In this document: positions 1-9,987 of the stretch, in pieces
Numbering within the stretch: position 1 is the stretch's first letter
Layout: each line of letters begins with the position of its first letter
Source: Dioscorea cayenensis subsp. rotundata
Taxonomy: Eukaryota; Streptophyta; Magnoliopsida; Dioscoreales; Dioscoreaceae
NCBI RefSeq assembly: GCF_009730915.1
Contig: NC_052489.1
Span: 25,537,916-25,601,915 of the forward strand
Length of the DNA stretch: 64,000 bases
Direction: 5' to 3'
The notes under the pieces: model-generated
What the model was told of the DNA's origin: nothing
Database searches by the model: none
Seen by the model: the letters and a program-made list of their open reading frames with translations, nothing else
Position numbers and translations under genes: made by a program

Positions 1-3000
1 AGAAGAAAGCCCAAATGTGTTTAGAGAATTCGCAATTAAGAAAAAGATGATTCAGGCTTTCGGTAGCGTTGTGGCATAGGACACAGGTATCTGAGATATT
101 AAGAGAGATACACCCTTTTTTGAACAGATTTGCAAAGGTAAGAATTTTGTCCTCCCCAGCAAGCCAGCAAAAAATAGAAATTTTGCTAGGGCAACGAATC
201 TTCCAGAAAAGTGGGTAATGCGAACTTCTCAATCCACCGTCAATAAGGTATTTGTAGAAAGATTTGACAGTGAAGATACCATTTTTATCTGGGGTCCAAA
301 AGGTGATGTCGTCCTGATTAAGGGAACAGTCGGGAAAAATTTCCATAAGCGATGATAGCATATTAGAAGAGACTGAGGAGAACAAAATCTCCGGATTGTT
401 TAGATGTTGGGAAAATTGTCTGATAGTTATCCAAGGAGATGTGCATTGCAAAAATAAATTCTGCCAAAGATCTTTGAGAAGAATCCCAGAGTGCCAGCGG
501 TCATGCCAGAGAAAGGAATGTGAGCCGTTTCTGATAGATTTATTGATGCATGAGCGAAAAGCAGGTAAAATGGAGGTCGCGCCAGCCCAAAAGTATGATT
601 TATTTCTTGGTGGTGAATGGTGAAGGATTCCGGCTGTAGAGAAGATGGAGTAATTGGCTTGAAAGATTTTGGCCAAACAACTGTTCGGGTTGCAAGATAA
701 TTTCCACCACCACTTCCCGAGAAGAGCTTTGTTGAAATCATGGAGATTGAGAATTCCCCAGCCTCCCATGTCCCGGGGCCTAGTGATCCTGTTCCAGGCG
801 ATCAGTCTGATTCCGTTGGGTCCTAAATCAGGACCTTTCCAAAGAAAATCTCTTCGGATTTTATCGATTTCATTAATAACCCAAATAGGAAGTTTGAAAA
901 CTGACATCCAATAGACTGGAACAGTAAAGAGAACTGAGTTAATGAGAGAAAGGCGGCCTCCAATAGACAGGTACTTAGCTTTCCAAGGATTGAGTCTAGA
1001 GCGAACCATGTTAGTTAGCTTAGACCAGTCTGAACGTCTAGGTCTTCTGCCGGAGAGAGGAATCCCTAAATAAGTGATAGGGAGGCAATTCCTGGAGCAA
1101 TTAAGAATTCTAACAGAAGAATGATGTGGTTGGAAGCCATAGTTTGTGGAATAAAAACAGCTTTTTGTGTAATTGATGGACAAGCCAGAAGATCCCTCGA
1201 AAAGATAGAGGATAAGTTTAATGATTATTAGATCTTCTTGTCCTCCAGCAGAAAAGATTAAGAGGTCGTCCGCATATTGGATATGACAGATGTTGAACGA
1301 CTGATCTAGAGGAACACCCACAAGAACTTTAGAATTGGGTGCGTGAAAAAACATAGCGCTCAAAACGTCGGCTGCAAGGGCAAAGAGCAAGGGGGATAAA
1401 GGATCACCTTGTCTCAGGCCCCTCTTACATCTGATATATCCCTGAGTACTCCCATTAATGATAAATTGAGATTTGGCAGTACTAAGGATAACACGGATCC
1501 AAGAGAGCCATTTGGGTCCAAATCCTCTAGCAGTAAGAACTTCAAGGAGGAAATCCCAATCTAGAGAGACAAAGGCCTTTGCAAAGTCAACTTTGAAAGC
1601 ATATCCAAGGGTTTTCCGTTTCTGCAAGTTGAAAATGATTTCCTGGGCTCCAACAATATTGTCTGCAATACATCTACCTTTGATAAACCCAGATTGGGAG
1701 TCGTCCACCAGTACGTTGATGACAGTGCTAAGTCGGTTGGCAAGGATTTTGGAAAGAATTTTGCAAGTAGAGTTGATTAGACTGATAGGCCTAAAATCCG
1801 TGACTTTACCAGGGGAATTATTCTTGGCAATTAGAGCGATGTTTATCCAATTTATACGCTCTAGATTTAAAGAACCTACAAAAAAATCTCCACAGAGTTT
1901 GACTAGGGAATCCTGAAGGAGGTTCCAGTGCTTCTGAAAGAAGAAGATAGGGAAACCGTCGGGTCCTGGGGATTTATCAGGATTGAGATCGAAGACAACT
2001 TGCCTGATTTCCTCGAGAGTAAAAGGAATTTCCAGATGAGAGAGATCAACTCTTTCTTTGTGGTCAAAGAGGAAATGCCAGTCGAAAAGAAATCTGCTGG
2101 AGATAAGGGTACCAAAGAGGGAGCGAAAATGATCAGTGAAAATTTTACCAATGTGGTAATTTCCATCAATCCACCTGTCTACGTGAAAGATGCGAGGAAT
2201 ATTGTGGTTAAGGTTTTTCTTGCCATTAGCAAACTGATGGAAATATTTAGTATTGGCATCTCCTTCTCTAAACCAAGTAATCCTGGATCTTTGTTTCCAA
2301 TAGATTTCCTCCCGATTAAGGATAGAAGATAGCTCAATTTTGACTTGGGAAAAACGAGTGGATTCATCCTCAGAAAGGGGTCTGCTTTTACTAGTAATAT
2401 CAAAAGAGTTTAGTTCAGAAGGCAGACGGTTTTTTATGATTTTAGAAGCCCCGAAAGTGTTCTTAGACCAGGAACAAAGTTTGGACTTGAGATAAGAGAG
2501 TTTCTTGGAAAGGATAAATGCACCACAGCCAATTGGGTTAATTTCCATCCACCAATATTCTTGGATGTGGGAAATAATCTGGGAGTCAGTATACCAGAAT
2601 TTCTCGAGTTTGAAATGTCGGGGACGAGTAATGTGATCGCCAAAATCAAGACAGATAGGGGAGTGGTCCGAACCAATTCTGGGAAGAACGAATTGAGTAG
2701 TTCTAGGAAAAGAAGTGGTCCAAGAATAAGAATAAAGAAAGCGATCAAGTCTAACCCAAGTAGGGTTGGATTGACCATTGGTCCAGGTAAATCTTCTCCC
2801 ACTGAGGGGTGGATCAATAAGGTCGAGTTCACAAAGGAAATTTTGGGATGCAGATAAGTCACTTGGGTTAAAAATCCCATTATTTTTATCTTCAATAGAG
2901 AATACTGTATTAAAATCACCGCAAATAACCCAAGGAAGGGAAATAAGATTCCTTAAATCTCGTAGTTCGTTCCAGAAATCAAATCTAGTGGTGCGGGAGT

Positions 3001-3337
3001 TTGGGCCATACACACTTGTACAGGCCCAAGAGGAATTATTAAGACGGCAAGTGAAATTAATGGAAATAGAGAAGGTTCCCTTATGAAAAAGGTTACCTAG
3101 AACTTTTGAGCCATCCCAGGAAATAATAATGCCTCCCGCAGAACCCTTGGCAGGGAGAAATTCAAAGGAATCAAAAATATTCCCTCCAATTAAGCGCCAG
3201 TGTGAGATGTGAATATCCTGGAGTTTAGATTCTTGTAAACACACAATGTCCGCTTTAGAGTTTAATATGATGTCCTTAACTAGGTGGCATTTTGAAGGTT
3301 TGCCAAGACCTCTAACATTCCAGCAAAAGATTTTCAT
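1..3337 (-). CDS. LINE ORF2: endonuclease, reverse transcriptase, zf-RVT (partial)
   Basis: This is the LINE polyprotein that nicks target DNA and copies the element RNA at the nick. The start is ATG at 3337-3335, giving MKIFCWNVRGLGKP, the usual start of an APE-type endonuclease. I walked the frame to base 1 and found no stop in about 1,112 codons. Visible motifs are the endonuclease glutamate E36 in LQESK, GDFN at 140-143 and SDH at 223-225. The RT core has SPGPDG and LRQGDPLSPLL upstream of the catalytic YADD at 688-691. Near the edge is a zf-RVT domain with paired cysteines at about 1085 and 1088. The C-terminus is cut by the window. The protein could be functional as far as it can be seen. 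Only 9 nt separate it from the ORF1 stop codon. Confidence 0.95.
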   Translation of the reverse strand, partial: MKIFCWNVRGLGKPSKCHLVKDIILNSKADIVCLQESKLQDIHISHWRLIGGNIFDSFEFLPAKGSAGGIIISWDGSKVLGNLFHKGTFSISINFTCRLNNSSWACTSVYGPNSRTTRFDFWNELRDLRNLISLPWVICGDFNTVFSIEDKNNGIFNPSDLSASQNFLCELDLIDPPLSGRRFTWTNGQSNPTWVRLDRFLYSYSWTTSFPRTTQFVLPRIGSDHSPICLDFGDHITRPRHFKLEKFWYTDSQIISHIQEYWWMEINPIGCGAFILSKKLSYLKSKLCSWSKNTFGASKIIKNRLPSELNSFDITSKSRPLSEDESTRFSQVKIELSSILNREEIYWKQRSRITWFREGDANTKYFHQFANGKKNLNHNIPRIFHVDRWIDGNYHIGKIFTDHFRSLFGTLISSRFLFDWHFLFDHKERVDLSHLEIPFTLEEIRQVVFDLNPDKSPGPDGFPIFFFQKHWNLLQDSLVKLCGDFFVGSLNLERINWINIALIAKNNSPGKVTDFRPISLINSTCKILSKILANRLSTVINVLVDDSQSGFIKGRCIADNIVGAQEIIFNLQKRKTLGYAFKVDFAKAFVSLDWDFLLEVLTARGFGPKWLSWIRVILSTAKSQFIINGSTQGYIRCKRGLRQGDPLSPLLFALAADVLSAMFFHAPNSKVLVGVPLDQSFNICHIQYADDLLIFSAGGQEDLIIIKLILYLFEGSSGLSINYTKSCFYSTNYGFQPHHSSVRILNCSRNCLPITYLGIPLSGRRPRRSDWSKLTNMVRSRLNPWKAKYLSIGGRLSLINSVLFTVPVYWMSVFKLPIWVINEIDKIRRDFLWKGPDLGPNGIRLIAWNRITRPRDMGGWGILNLHDFNKALLGKWWWKLSCNPNSCLAKIFQANYSIFSTAGILHHSPPRNKSYFWAGATSILPAFRSCINKSIRNGSHSFLWHDRWHSGILLKDLWQNLFLQCTSPWITIRQFSQHLNNPEILFSSVSSNMLSSLMEIFPDCSLNQDDITFWTPDKNGIFTVKSFYKYLIDGGLRSSHYPLFWKIRCPSKISIFCWLAGEDKILTFANLFKKGCISLNISDTCVLCHNATESLNHLFLNCEFSKHIWAFF

Positions 3338-3346
3338 GGAGAACAG

Positions 3347-5875
3347 TTAGGTTCTATTCTTGGATCTGGGAGAAGATCCAGGTGACTGAAGAGACTTGGA
3401 TGCTCTTTCAGATTCAAGTAAACGAATTTTGTCTAGGCATTTAAATTTATGAGAAGGCGATCCTAGGAATTTAATGCCACAAGAATTACTGTAATTAAGG
3501 AATTGTGCATCAGTCCAAGAGAAAAATACAGAATTAACAGGGTTAGGCGTACCTTCTCTTGGATCTTCCGGAATTTTTTTCTTAGTGGATCTCGGGGGAA
3601 GGGGAACAAAACCTGCTTCTTCGTTCCAGCGCCCGGATGGTTTCTTTGCTCTATCACTCCTTCTGATTTGCTTAGGTTCGGATAGAGGGATTTTAGGTAA
3701 GGATATGTTGGAGGTGATGACAGCATTGGAGGATTCAGTTATGACATCAGTCATATGAGCATCAACAAGTTCAAAAGAGTTTGAAACTTGTTTAGAGGTG
3801 TCGAGACATTCATCCTCATGGAATGTATCGTCTTCTGCCAATTCATTACCTGAGAGTTCCTCATCTTCACCTCAATCAAGAAGTTCTTCATCAGATTGGT
3901 CTTCGAGTGGGGAGCTCTGGAGAGTGGAGTCTAGAGCATAAAATTTTTCTGAATTTATGCTCGGGACCAGAGTCCATCCATCATGAACAAAAATCCATTT
4001 GTATCCGTTTGGGATAGGAATTGAAGGTGGAAGGGGTTTGAGGTGAGTAGGTAAATTCCCCTGATCAAGAGGTACAGATGAGTCTTGAACAGGTTTAATA
4101 GGAACAATAATACTTGTTGCAGGAGCATCATCATTAGATAATAACACAAAGTTTTGAGTAGGATCATGTTGTTTATTATCTTGGGGAATTAAGTTGCTAT
4201 CAGATGGTGGATCAGGGAGATGTGGATCACGAGATAAGCTAATCAAATGAGTTGATGAAGAGGCGGTGAGCTTATCTCTAGGCGCTTGATCAGCCAATAG
4301 ATCCAATGGGATATCAGAATCAATGTTATCATAGGATGAGGGATCATCTCGAGGCAGAGTGAGGGTAGTAATGGCTTTGCAGGAATCTTGAGAATCACGA
4401 TCACGAGGCAGATGAGCCGGGGGCAAGGTTCCAAAAATAATTGGAGTGTGCTCATCCCGAGGCGACTCAATGGCCTGTGAGAGAGGGGCCATCACGTTGC
4501 CACTGCATGGCAACAGTTTGTCCCCTCTCTTGGGATTCTCCCGTGGTTTCACCGGGAATTCAGCCAACCCGTCAGGCTGCCGGTCGGCGGTACGAGAGAG
4601 ACCGCTGGTGATTTCTCTCGTCGGTTAGCGGAGACCGGAGCTGAGCTCAACAGTCTCGCCAACAATGGGATCAGCGAGAGAAGGGTTAAGAATTTCTTTG
4701 CCCTTGTTCTGTATGGTATCGGAAGCAAGGTTGCGAGTAGCCGGAGCGGAGGGAATAGAATCCGGGCCCTGAATGATCTTGGATCTAAGTATGTGGGCAC
4801 CATCGTCTTCCAACTTGACAATGAAGCTTCTTACACCAACGTCGACGGTGATCTCTAGCAGGAAGAGAATAGAAGGTTTCAGTCTAACAAGGGTACGGAG
4901 GTGTTCGAGCGAGATGTGCTCCTTCTTTTGGACGTAAATTAGATCGCCGATCGGACAAAGGACCTCAACAATGGAATCCCAGTTCCAGCAGTGAAGAGGG
5001 AGGTTGGTGATGCGGATCCAGTTGTAGTTCCCGGCAGCGATCGCATGCGATCCGAATTCCGTAGTCCAGTGAGAAAGAATGACGCTACAGGGGCTGATCT
5101 GAGAAGAAAGAGATAGTGGGCTTCTCTTCACAACCAATGCTGCATCTCTCGCAGTAGCCATCGTGAGAACAAAGTCATTGTTGAAGGGAGTGATGTGCTC
5201 ACATGAATCAGGGTCTAAACATTGAGAAAGAGAAGAGTGAAGTGATCTAACACTTGCATTACCAGAGATGACCTTAATAATCACCATTTTTTTGAGATCT
5301 TCTTTGGATTTAAGAATAGCTTCAGTTATAGGTAGCGAAACCCGAAGAGAAGCAGGTGAAGACCGGGCAGGAACCCGGAGAAGAGGTTTTAGTACAGTAG
5401 GATTATTCGGAGAGAGGTGTTTCGATCTGGTCCTGGCTTTTTTAGGGTCCGATCTGGGAGGGGGTGTTCGGAGAGGACAGTGGTAGGCAAGGTGAACCGA
5501 TCCAGCGCAGCGTTTGCAAGTGATAAGATGCCTGCAATCCTCTATCTTATGCCCAGTTCTGAGACATTTTTTACAGAAATCACCAGAGTCCGGCGAGCGG
5601 CGTCGCTTCAGGGAGGGAGGTTCAGGATGGGGTGGAGATCGGGCTGCGTCCGCATATGTAGTTCCTTCCCTTACCGGGGAGGCTTTGGAGGGCGCAGCTC
5701 CTGGAGCGCTCTGAGGGTGATGGGAAGAGGAACTAGGACGAGACTCTATGGGTCGAGGGTTTCTACTGGGTCTGTCGCGATAACCTCCACGATAACTACC
5801 CCGATGATGCCGGAATCCGCCATATCCATTCTTGGTGTTGTACGAGCAATCCCGAGAGCTGCCGAGGATGCGCAT
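3347..5875 (-). pseudogene. LINE ORF1, nucleic-acid-binding protein with two in-frame stops
   Basis: ORF1 proteins coat LINE RNA. From ATG 5875 the frame gives an Arg/Gly-rich start (GGFRHHRGSYRGGYRDR), a Ser/Pro-rich stretch and two perfect CX2CX4HX4C zinc knuckles at about residues 101-134 (CKKCLRTGHKIEDC and CKRCAGSVHLAYHC). A DUF4283/RRM-like region follows to about residue 400. A TAA at 4627-4625 ends this part after 416 residues. The same frame stays open to a TGA at 3874-3872, then to a TAA at 3349-3347. The part after the second stop holds RRSDRAKKPSGRWNEEAGF and a WTDAQFLNYSNSCGI block. I believe such C-terminal ends occur on plant LINE ORF1 proteins, which points to one 842-codon ORF broken twice. 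The alternative is a 416-aa ORF1 followed by untranslated sequence. Confidence 0.8.
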
Positions 5876-5930
5876 CGCTAACGGAAACACTGTTCAGTCT
5901 TCAGGCTTCTTCTTCATCATCTCTTCATCA

Positions 5931-6216
5931 TATTGTGTAATGTTGTTTTATATTTTTTATATTTTTTAACGGAAACATTATTTTCGCATCTGATAATTTT
6001 TTATATTTTTTAAGTATATAATATTTATATATATTTTTCATATGGTTAGTATTAGTAAAATATTTTTAAGAATATCTTTGTTATCAATTAAATAAAAAAT
6101 AAAATATTTATTAATTTATTAATTTTTAAGAATCTATATTACTAAAAATCCATATTCCCATAGTTGTACCAAACTTTTCCTGTGGATCAGGTTTTTTTTT
6201 AGATAATAAGCAATTT
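5931..6216. other. AT-rich spacer, no gene seen
   Basis: Low-complexity AT-rich DNA lies between the LINE 5' end and the left end of the next transposon. The motif ACGGAAACA occurs at 5881 and again near 5970, which may mark the LINE 5' boundary or a small duplication. Confidence 0.5.
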
Positions 6217-6776
6217 AATGGGTAAATATTACTGTTGGTCACCAAATTATACCCAATTATCAGTTTGGATACCACATTTTGATTTGTATCAAAATGGTTC
6301 CCCAATCTTCATTTCATTTCAAAAAGATGCTGCTCAAAAGTTTCCGGTGAGTTTATTCTGACGTGGACACCGGAAATCCAACGTGGTTGCTGGATTTTCA
6401 CATCACTTGCCCAGTGGCATGTGCCACGTGGATCATAATGCCACATATGCATTACTAAAGCCATGTCAGCCCCTTTCTTCTTCTTCTTCTTCTTCTTCTT
6501 CTTCTTCTTCTTCTTCTTCATCTCTCAAATCTGAGAATCTTGATAATCCAAATCTTTCTTCTTACTCCTTTTCATCTCTCACGTTCAAGAATCATGAGAA
6601 TTCAAAGCAAGTCTTCTTCTTCTTCTTCCTTTTCATCTCTCAAATCTGAGAATCTTGATAATCCAAATCCTTCTTCTTTCTCCTTTTCATCTCTCACATT
6701 CAAGAATCATGAGAATCCAAAGCAAGCCCATGGAAACACTAAGGAGAGGAGGGTGCTGAACTGTGAGTGATCTATC
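6217..6776 (+). repeat. Left inverted-repeat arm of the long-TIR element
   Basis: This arm pairs with 7330-7671 read in reverse. The outer 240 bp match well. The inner part matches more loosely and includes (CTT)n, the block CATCTCTCACATTCAAGAATC and TGCTGAACTG. The arm has been lengthened by an internal tandem duplication. Confidence 0.6.
6478..6726 (+). repeat. (CTT)n tract plus a two-copy tandem repeat, period 115 bp
   Basis: A (TTC)n run at 6478-6519 is followed by a unit beginning TCTCTCAAATCTGAGAATCT at 6521 and again at 6636. Each unit ends near AATCATGAGAAT(T/C)CAAAGCAAG. The opposite arm has a single copy, so the duplication arose within this arm. Apparent ORFs made of poly-Ser or poly-Lys across this tract are artefacts of the trinucleotide repeat. 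Confidence 0.8.
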
Positions 6777-7329
6777 TCTCAAAAACAGGAGCGTACTGGA
6801 AGGAAAGAAACCACATTGAACTATCAAGGAAGTTAGATAGGGAGGAAGAAAGCCCTATGGCTTTAGACTGGGAGATCAGGATCCTTGAGAAGAAAGGCCC
6901 AACATATTATGTATATCTTTACAGATTAGTTTCTGCAGGTTTGTTTTTTGTGCTCTTAAATTTAAGTAATTACCAAGGTTTATATAAAGATATTAATATA
7001 AATTTTAATGTCTCTTTAACAACTTCACAACACTTTCACTGAAAGAGAAATGTCACACAAACATTTAGGATATTATTAGATCAATAATTGTGCTCAAGGG
7101 ATATCAACTAAATTGAAGTAATTTTACAGAAAAATAGACACAGTAAGCAAAAGTAAATGCAAAAACAATGTGAATGATGTTCAACCATCTTCATAACTTT
7201 GATTTGTGACGATGTGCTCGTAATTCCCACTGAAGCAAAGCAAGCTTTGAATACATATATCTGAAACCTAATAAAAGACCAAGCTTTGAATACAAACTTC
7301 AGATCGGTTGCTTTCATACCCGGGATCAC

Positions 7330-7671
7330 ACCTTCATAGAGCACTTGCAGTTCAGCACGTTCTGGATTCTCGGGATTCTTGAATGTAAGAGATGAAAAAG
7401 GTGAAAGAAGAAGAAGATGAAGAAGAAGGGGGTTGAAGTGGCTTTAGTAATGCACATGTGGCATTATGATCCACGTGGCACATGCCACTAGGCAGGTGAT
7501 GTGGAAAGCCGACAACCACGTTGGATTGCTGGCATCCACATCAGAATAAACTCACCAGAAATCTTTGGGCATCATCTTTTTGAAATAAAATGAAGATTGG
7601 GAGACCATTTTGATACAAATCAAAATGTGGTACTCAAACTGATAATCGGGTATAGTTTGGTGACCAACAGT
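7330..7671 (-). repeat. Right inverted-repeat arm of the long-TIR element
   Basis: This is the reverse complement of the left arm. Its terminal bases have been separated from it by a hAT insertion at 7671/7672 and now lie at about 9755-9765. Confidence 0.6.
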
Positions 7672-7886
7672 TAGGGCTGTAAATGAGCCGAGCCAAGCCG
7701 AGCTTTGCCTTGTTCAAGCTTGGCTCGTTACTATTTAATCGAGCTTGAACTCGAGCCGAGCTTTCTTCGAGCTTCATTTTTTATGTTCAAGCTTGGCTCG
7801 TTACTATTTTAACCGAGCTCGAACTCTAATGGAGCTTCATGCTCGAGCTCAACTTGTTAAGAAAATTCGAAGCTTAGACTTATTTA

Positions 7887-8291
7887 GGGGTTGTTTGGAT
7901 TGGCTTTTAAAAAAAGTACTTTTAGAATAAGTTAAGTGCTTATGCATATTTTTTCGTTTGGATGTATTAGTTTCATAAACACTTCTGTAGTTGTGAAAAT
8001 GTTTGTATGTTTATTTAAAAATTACTTTTACAACAAAAAATTACTAAAATACCCTTTTACTGGATTGACTGAGGGCATTTTAGTAAATGCACTTAACCAA
8101 ATAGCTTATCAAAAACAGCTTATTTCCATAAGCTAGTGTTTGGCAGCTTATAAAATAAGCTGTATTTGAGCTTATTTCACAGCTTGAGCTTATTCAGAAA
8201 AGTCCATCCAAACACAATATAAAACCTCATAAACACTTAACTTATAAAATAAGTGCTTTTGGGTCAGCTATAAGCTGATCCAAACAACACC
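7887..8291. mobile_element. Tourist-like (PIF/Harbinger) MITE
   Basis: The ends are GGGGTTGTTTGGATTGGC and, read inward from the right, GGTGTTGTTTGGATCAGC. They are flanked by TTA at 7884-7886 and 8292-8294, the usual 3-bp target of this superfamily. The 405-bp interior is rich in GCTTAT/ATAAGC motifs and has no coding capacity. Confidence 0.8.
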
Positions 8292-8542
8292 TTAATGAAT
8301 CATTATCAAGTGTGACTCAACTCGATTTGAGTTTGATTATATGAATGATTGTTACAAATAAAATTATAAATGATACTATAAACGAGCTTTTAATTATACA
8401 ATAAACGAGTTCTTCACAAGATTTAATGAGCCGAGTTTGGTGGTGTTCAAGCTTGGCTCATTTATCTTATGAGCTCATTTAACTTAATGAACTAGTTGAC
8501 CTGAGCTTTTAATGAGCTTAGCCTTCGAATAGTAGTTTATAG

Positions 8543-9411
8543 CAAGGTTGTCAGACCCGGACCGGCCCAGCCTGTTCAACCGGAAAAACCGGGAACCGGC
8601 CATGTGGCCCGCCCGGGTATACCCCATTGACCCGGGTATTAAAAAATCTGGTGTTAACCCGGTGACCCGGCCGGGTCAATCGGGTCACAATGTTTAATTT
8701 TTTTATATTATTTAATAATTTATTATTATTTTCTCATTAAAAATCACAAAATCGTGTATATTTATTAATATTAATTTATAATTTATAATCAATAAATAGA
8801 ATTACAATATATATATATATATATATCATAAACATACCAACAAAAATTAACATTTTAAAATAAAATATATTAATGTGTTATGTAAATACTTTCTAAAAAA
8901 TTAATTTATTAAGAAAATAAAACAATAAATGAGTGTAATTTTATTATAAAAATATAAAATTAAAGTATTCTAATTAAATAAAAAATATAAGAAAATTTAA
9001 AACAAAATAAAAACTCAATTGAGATATAAGAATTAGTGAATTAAATTTCTTATTTATTTTAACAAAATCAACCAATAAACAAACAAATAAATAAATAACA
9101 TCGAGAGAAGTTCGATAATTATATATTAATATATTAAATTTGTAAATATTTAAAAAATGTAAAAATAAATGACATAATTAGAAAACTCTATTGTATATAA
9201 GGTCATTTATCAATTTAAATATCAAATTTGAGTATGTTTTTATAATATAATTATGGGTTTAATATTATATTTGCTTATTATTAATTATTATAATATTTTT
9301 TATAATTAATTATTGACCCCGGTTCAACCCCGGTTCGACCCGGTCGAACCCATTGACCCCTAACCCCTGGGCTTAGCCGGGTCATTGCCTGGGCCGGGTC
9401 TGACAACCTTG
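8543..9411 (+). mobile_element. hAT-like MITE, copy A (869 bp)
   Basis: Inverted termini CAAGGTTGTCAGACCCGG are flanked by a perfect 8-bp duplication GTTTATAG (8535-8542 and 9412-9419). GC-rich subterminal arrays of GACCCGG/AACCGG motifs surround an AT-rich core. The copy at 15770-16630 is nearly the same sequence in inverse orientation. No ORF is present. Confidence 0.92.
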
Positions 9412-9860
9412 GTTTATAGCCCTATATGTGTAACTCAAATTGACAACAATGACATAGTCACATACACACCTTAATATACATATACATATACATATATATA
9501 ATGTAATATATATATATATATATAAACGAGCTCACAATCGAGCTTATTCATGAGCTTGGTCACGAGCTGTGTTCGCGAGCCAAAACGAGCCGAGCTTTTG
9601 GCTGCTCAAGCTTGGCTCGTTTATTAATCGAGCTTGAAAATGATGTTCAAGCTTGGCTCGTTTACAATATGAGCTAAACACGAACGAGCCTTTATCGAGC
9701 CGAACACCGAGCTACTCACGAACGGCTCGGCTCAAATACACCCCTACCAACAGTAATATTTCCATTTTTCATTACACTAAGATTTTTATCTTAAAAATAT
9801 TACAACCCGTAACTTAGTAATATTAATTTCCAATATTCAAGCTTTGAAGTAGAACACACT

Positions 9861-9910
9861 AAAACCCTAGTCCTCTGTTCAATTTCCGCTCCACCTGGGC
9901 AAAACCCTAG
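9861..9910 (+). promoter_or_regulatory. Two telo-box motifs upstream of the EngB-type gene
   Basis: AAAACCCTAG occurs at 9861-9870 and again at 9901-9910, 78-127 bp before the start codon. Telo-boxes (AAACCCTA) are known in plant promoters and 5' ends of translation and ribosome-biogenesis genes, which fits the GTPase downstream. The transposon nest ends about 95 bp upstream. Confidence 0.6.
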
Positions 9911-9987
9911 TCCGCAACGTTCGTCGAGAAGAACCCCTCCCGCGTCCACCATCGAAAATCCAATTGCAATTCCGAGGTTCAAATCCA

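Larger units (their letters stand above)
1..5930 (-). mobile_element. L1-type LINE retrotransposon, 3' end outside the window
   Basis: The element reads right to left. It carries an ORF1 with zinc knuckles (5875 down to 3347) and an ORF2 with endonuclease and reverse transcriptase (3337 down to the left edge). ORF1, its two internal stops, the ORF1 stop and all of ORF2 are in one reading frame. The 5' end is set only roughly, a few tens of bases above the ORF1 start. The 3' UTR and tail lie beyond base 1, so no target-site duplication can be checked. The uninterrupted ORF2 argues for a young copy. Confidence 0.9.
7672..9746. mobile_element. Non-autonomous hAT-like element with 8-bp TSD
   Basis: The left end TAGGGCTGTAAATGAGCCGAGCC is mirrored at the right end, which reads inward TAGGGGTGTATTTGAGCCGAGCC. 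Both flanks carry CCAACAGT (7664-7671 and 9747-9754), a perfect 8-bp duplication as expected for hAT transposition. The subterminal parts are packed with GAGC/GCTCG motifs such as CAAGCTTGGCTCG. No transposase ORF is present. About 1.2 kb remains once the two elements inside it are removed. Confidence 0.9.
6217..9765. mobile_element. Long-inverted-repeat (MULE-like or foldback) element, interrupted by nested insertions
   Basis: The left end AAATATTACTGTTGGTCACC at about 6217-6240 is mirrored at the right by TTTGGTGACCAACAGT ending at 7671. The right copy then continues as AATATTTCC after a hAT element and its target duplication, at about 9755-9763. The outer arms match in inverted order over more than 200 bp, including the blocks GATTTGTATCAAAATGG and GTGCCACGTGGATCATAATG. 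No transposase gene is seen. The long arms suggest a Mutator-like or foldback element. I could not find a convincing 9-bp target duplication, so the class and exact ends are uncertain. Without insertions the element is about 1.46 kb. Confidence 0.7.

Noticed and set aside
427-2919. Mid-size minus-strand and plus-strand ORFs in the LINE
   Set aside because: They are in other frames than the intact ORF2, which carries the catalytic motifs.
6309-6649. Poly-Lys and poly-Ser ORFs on both strands
   Set aside because: They are translations of the (CTT)n/(GAA)n tract and the inverted-repeat arm of a transposon.
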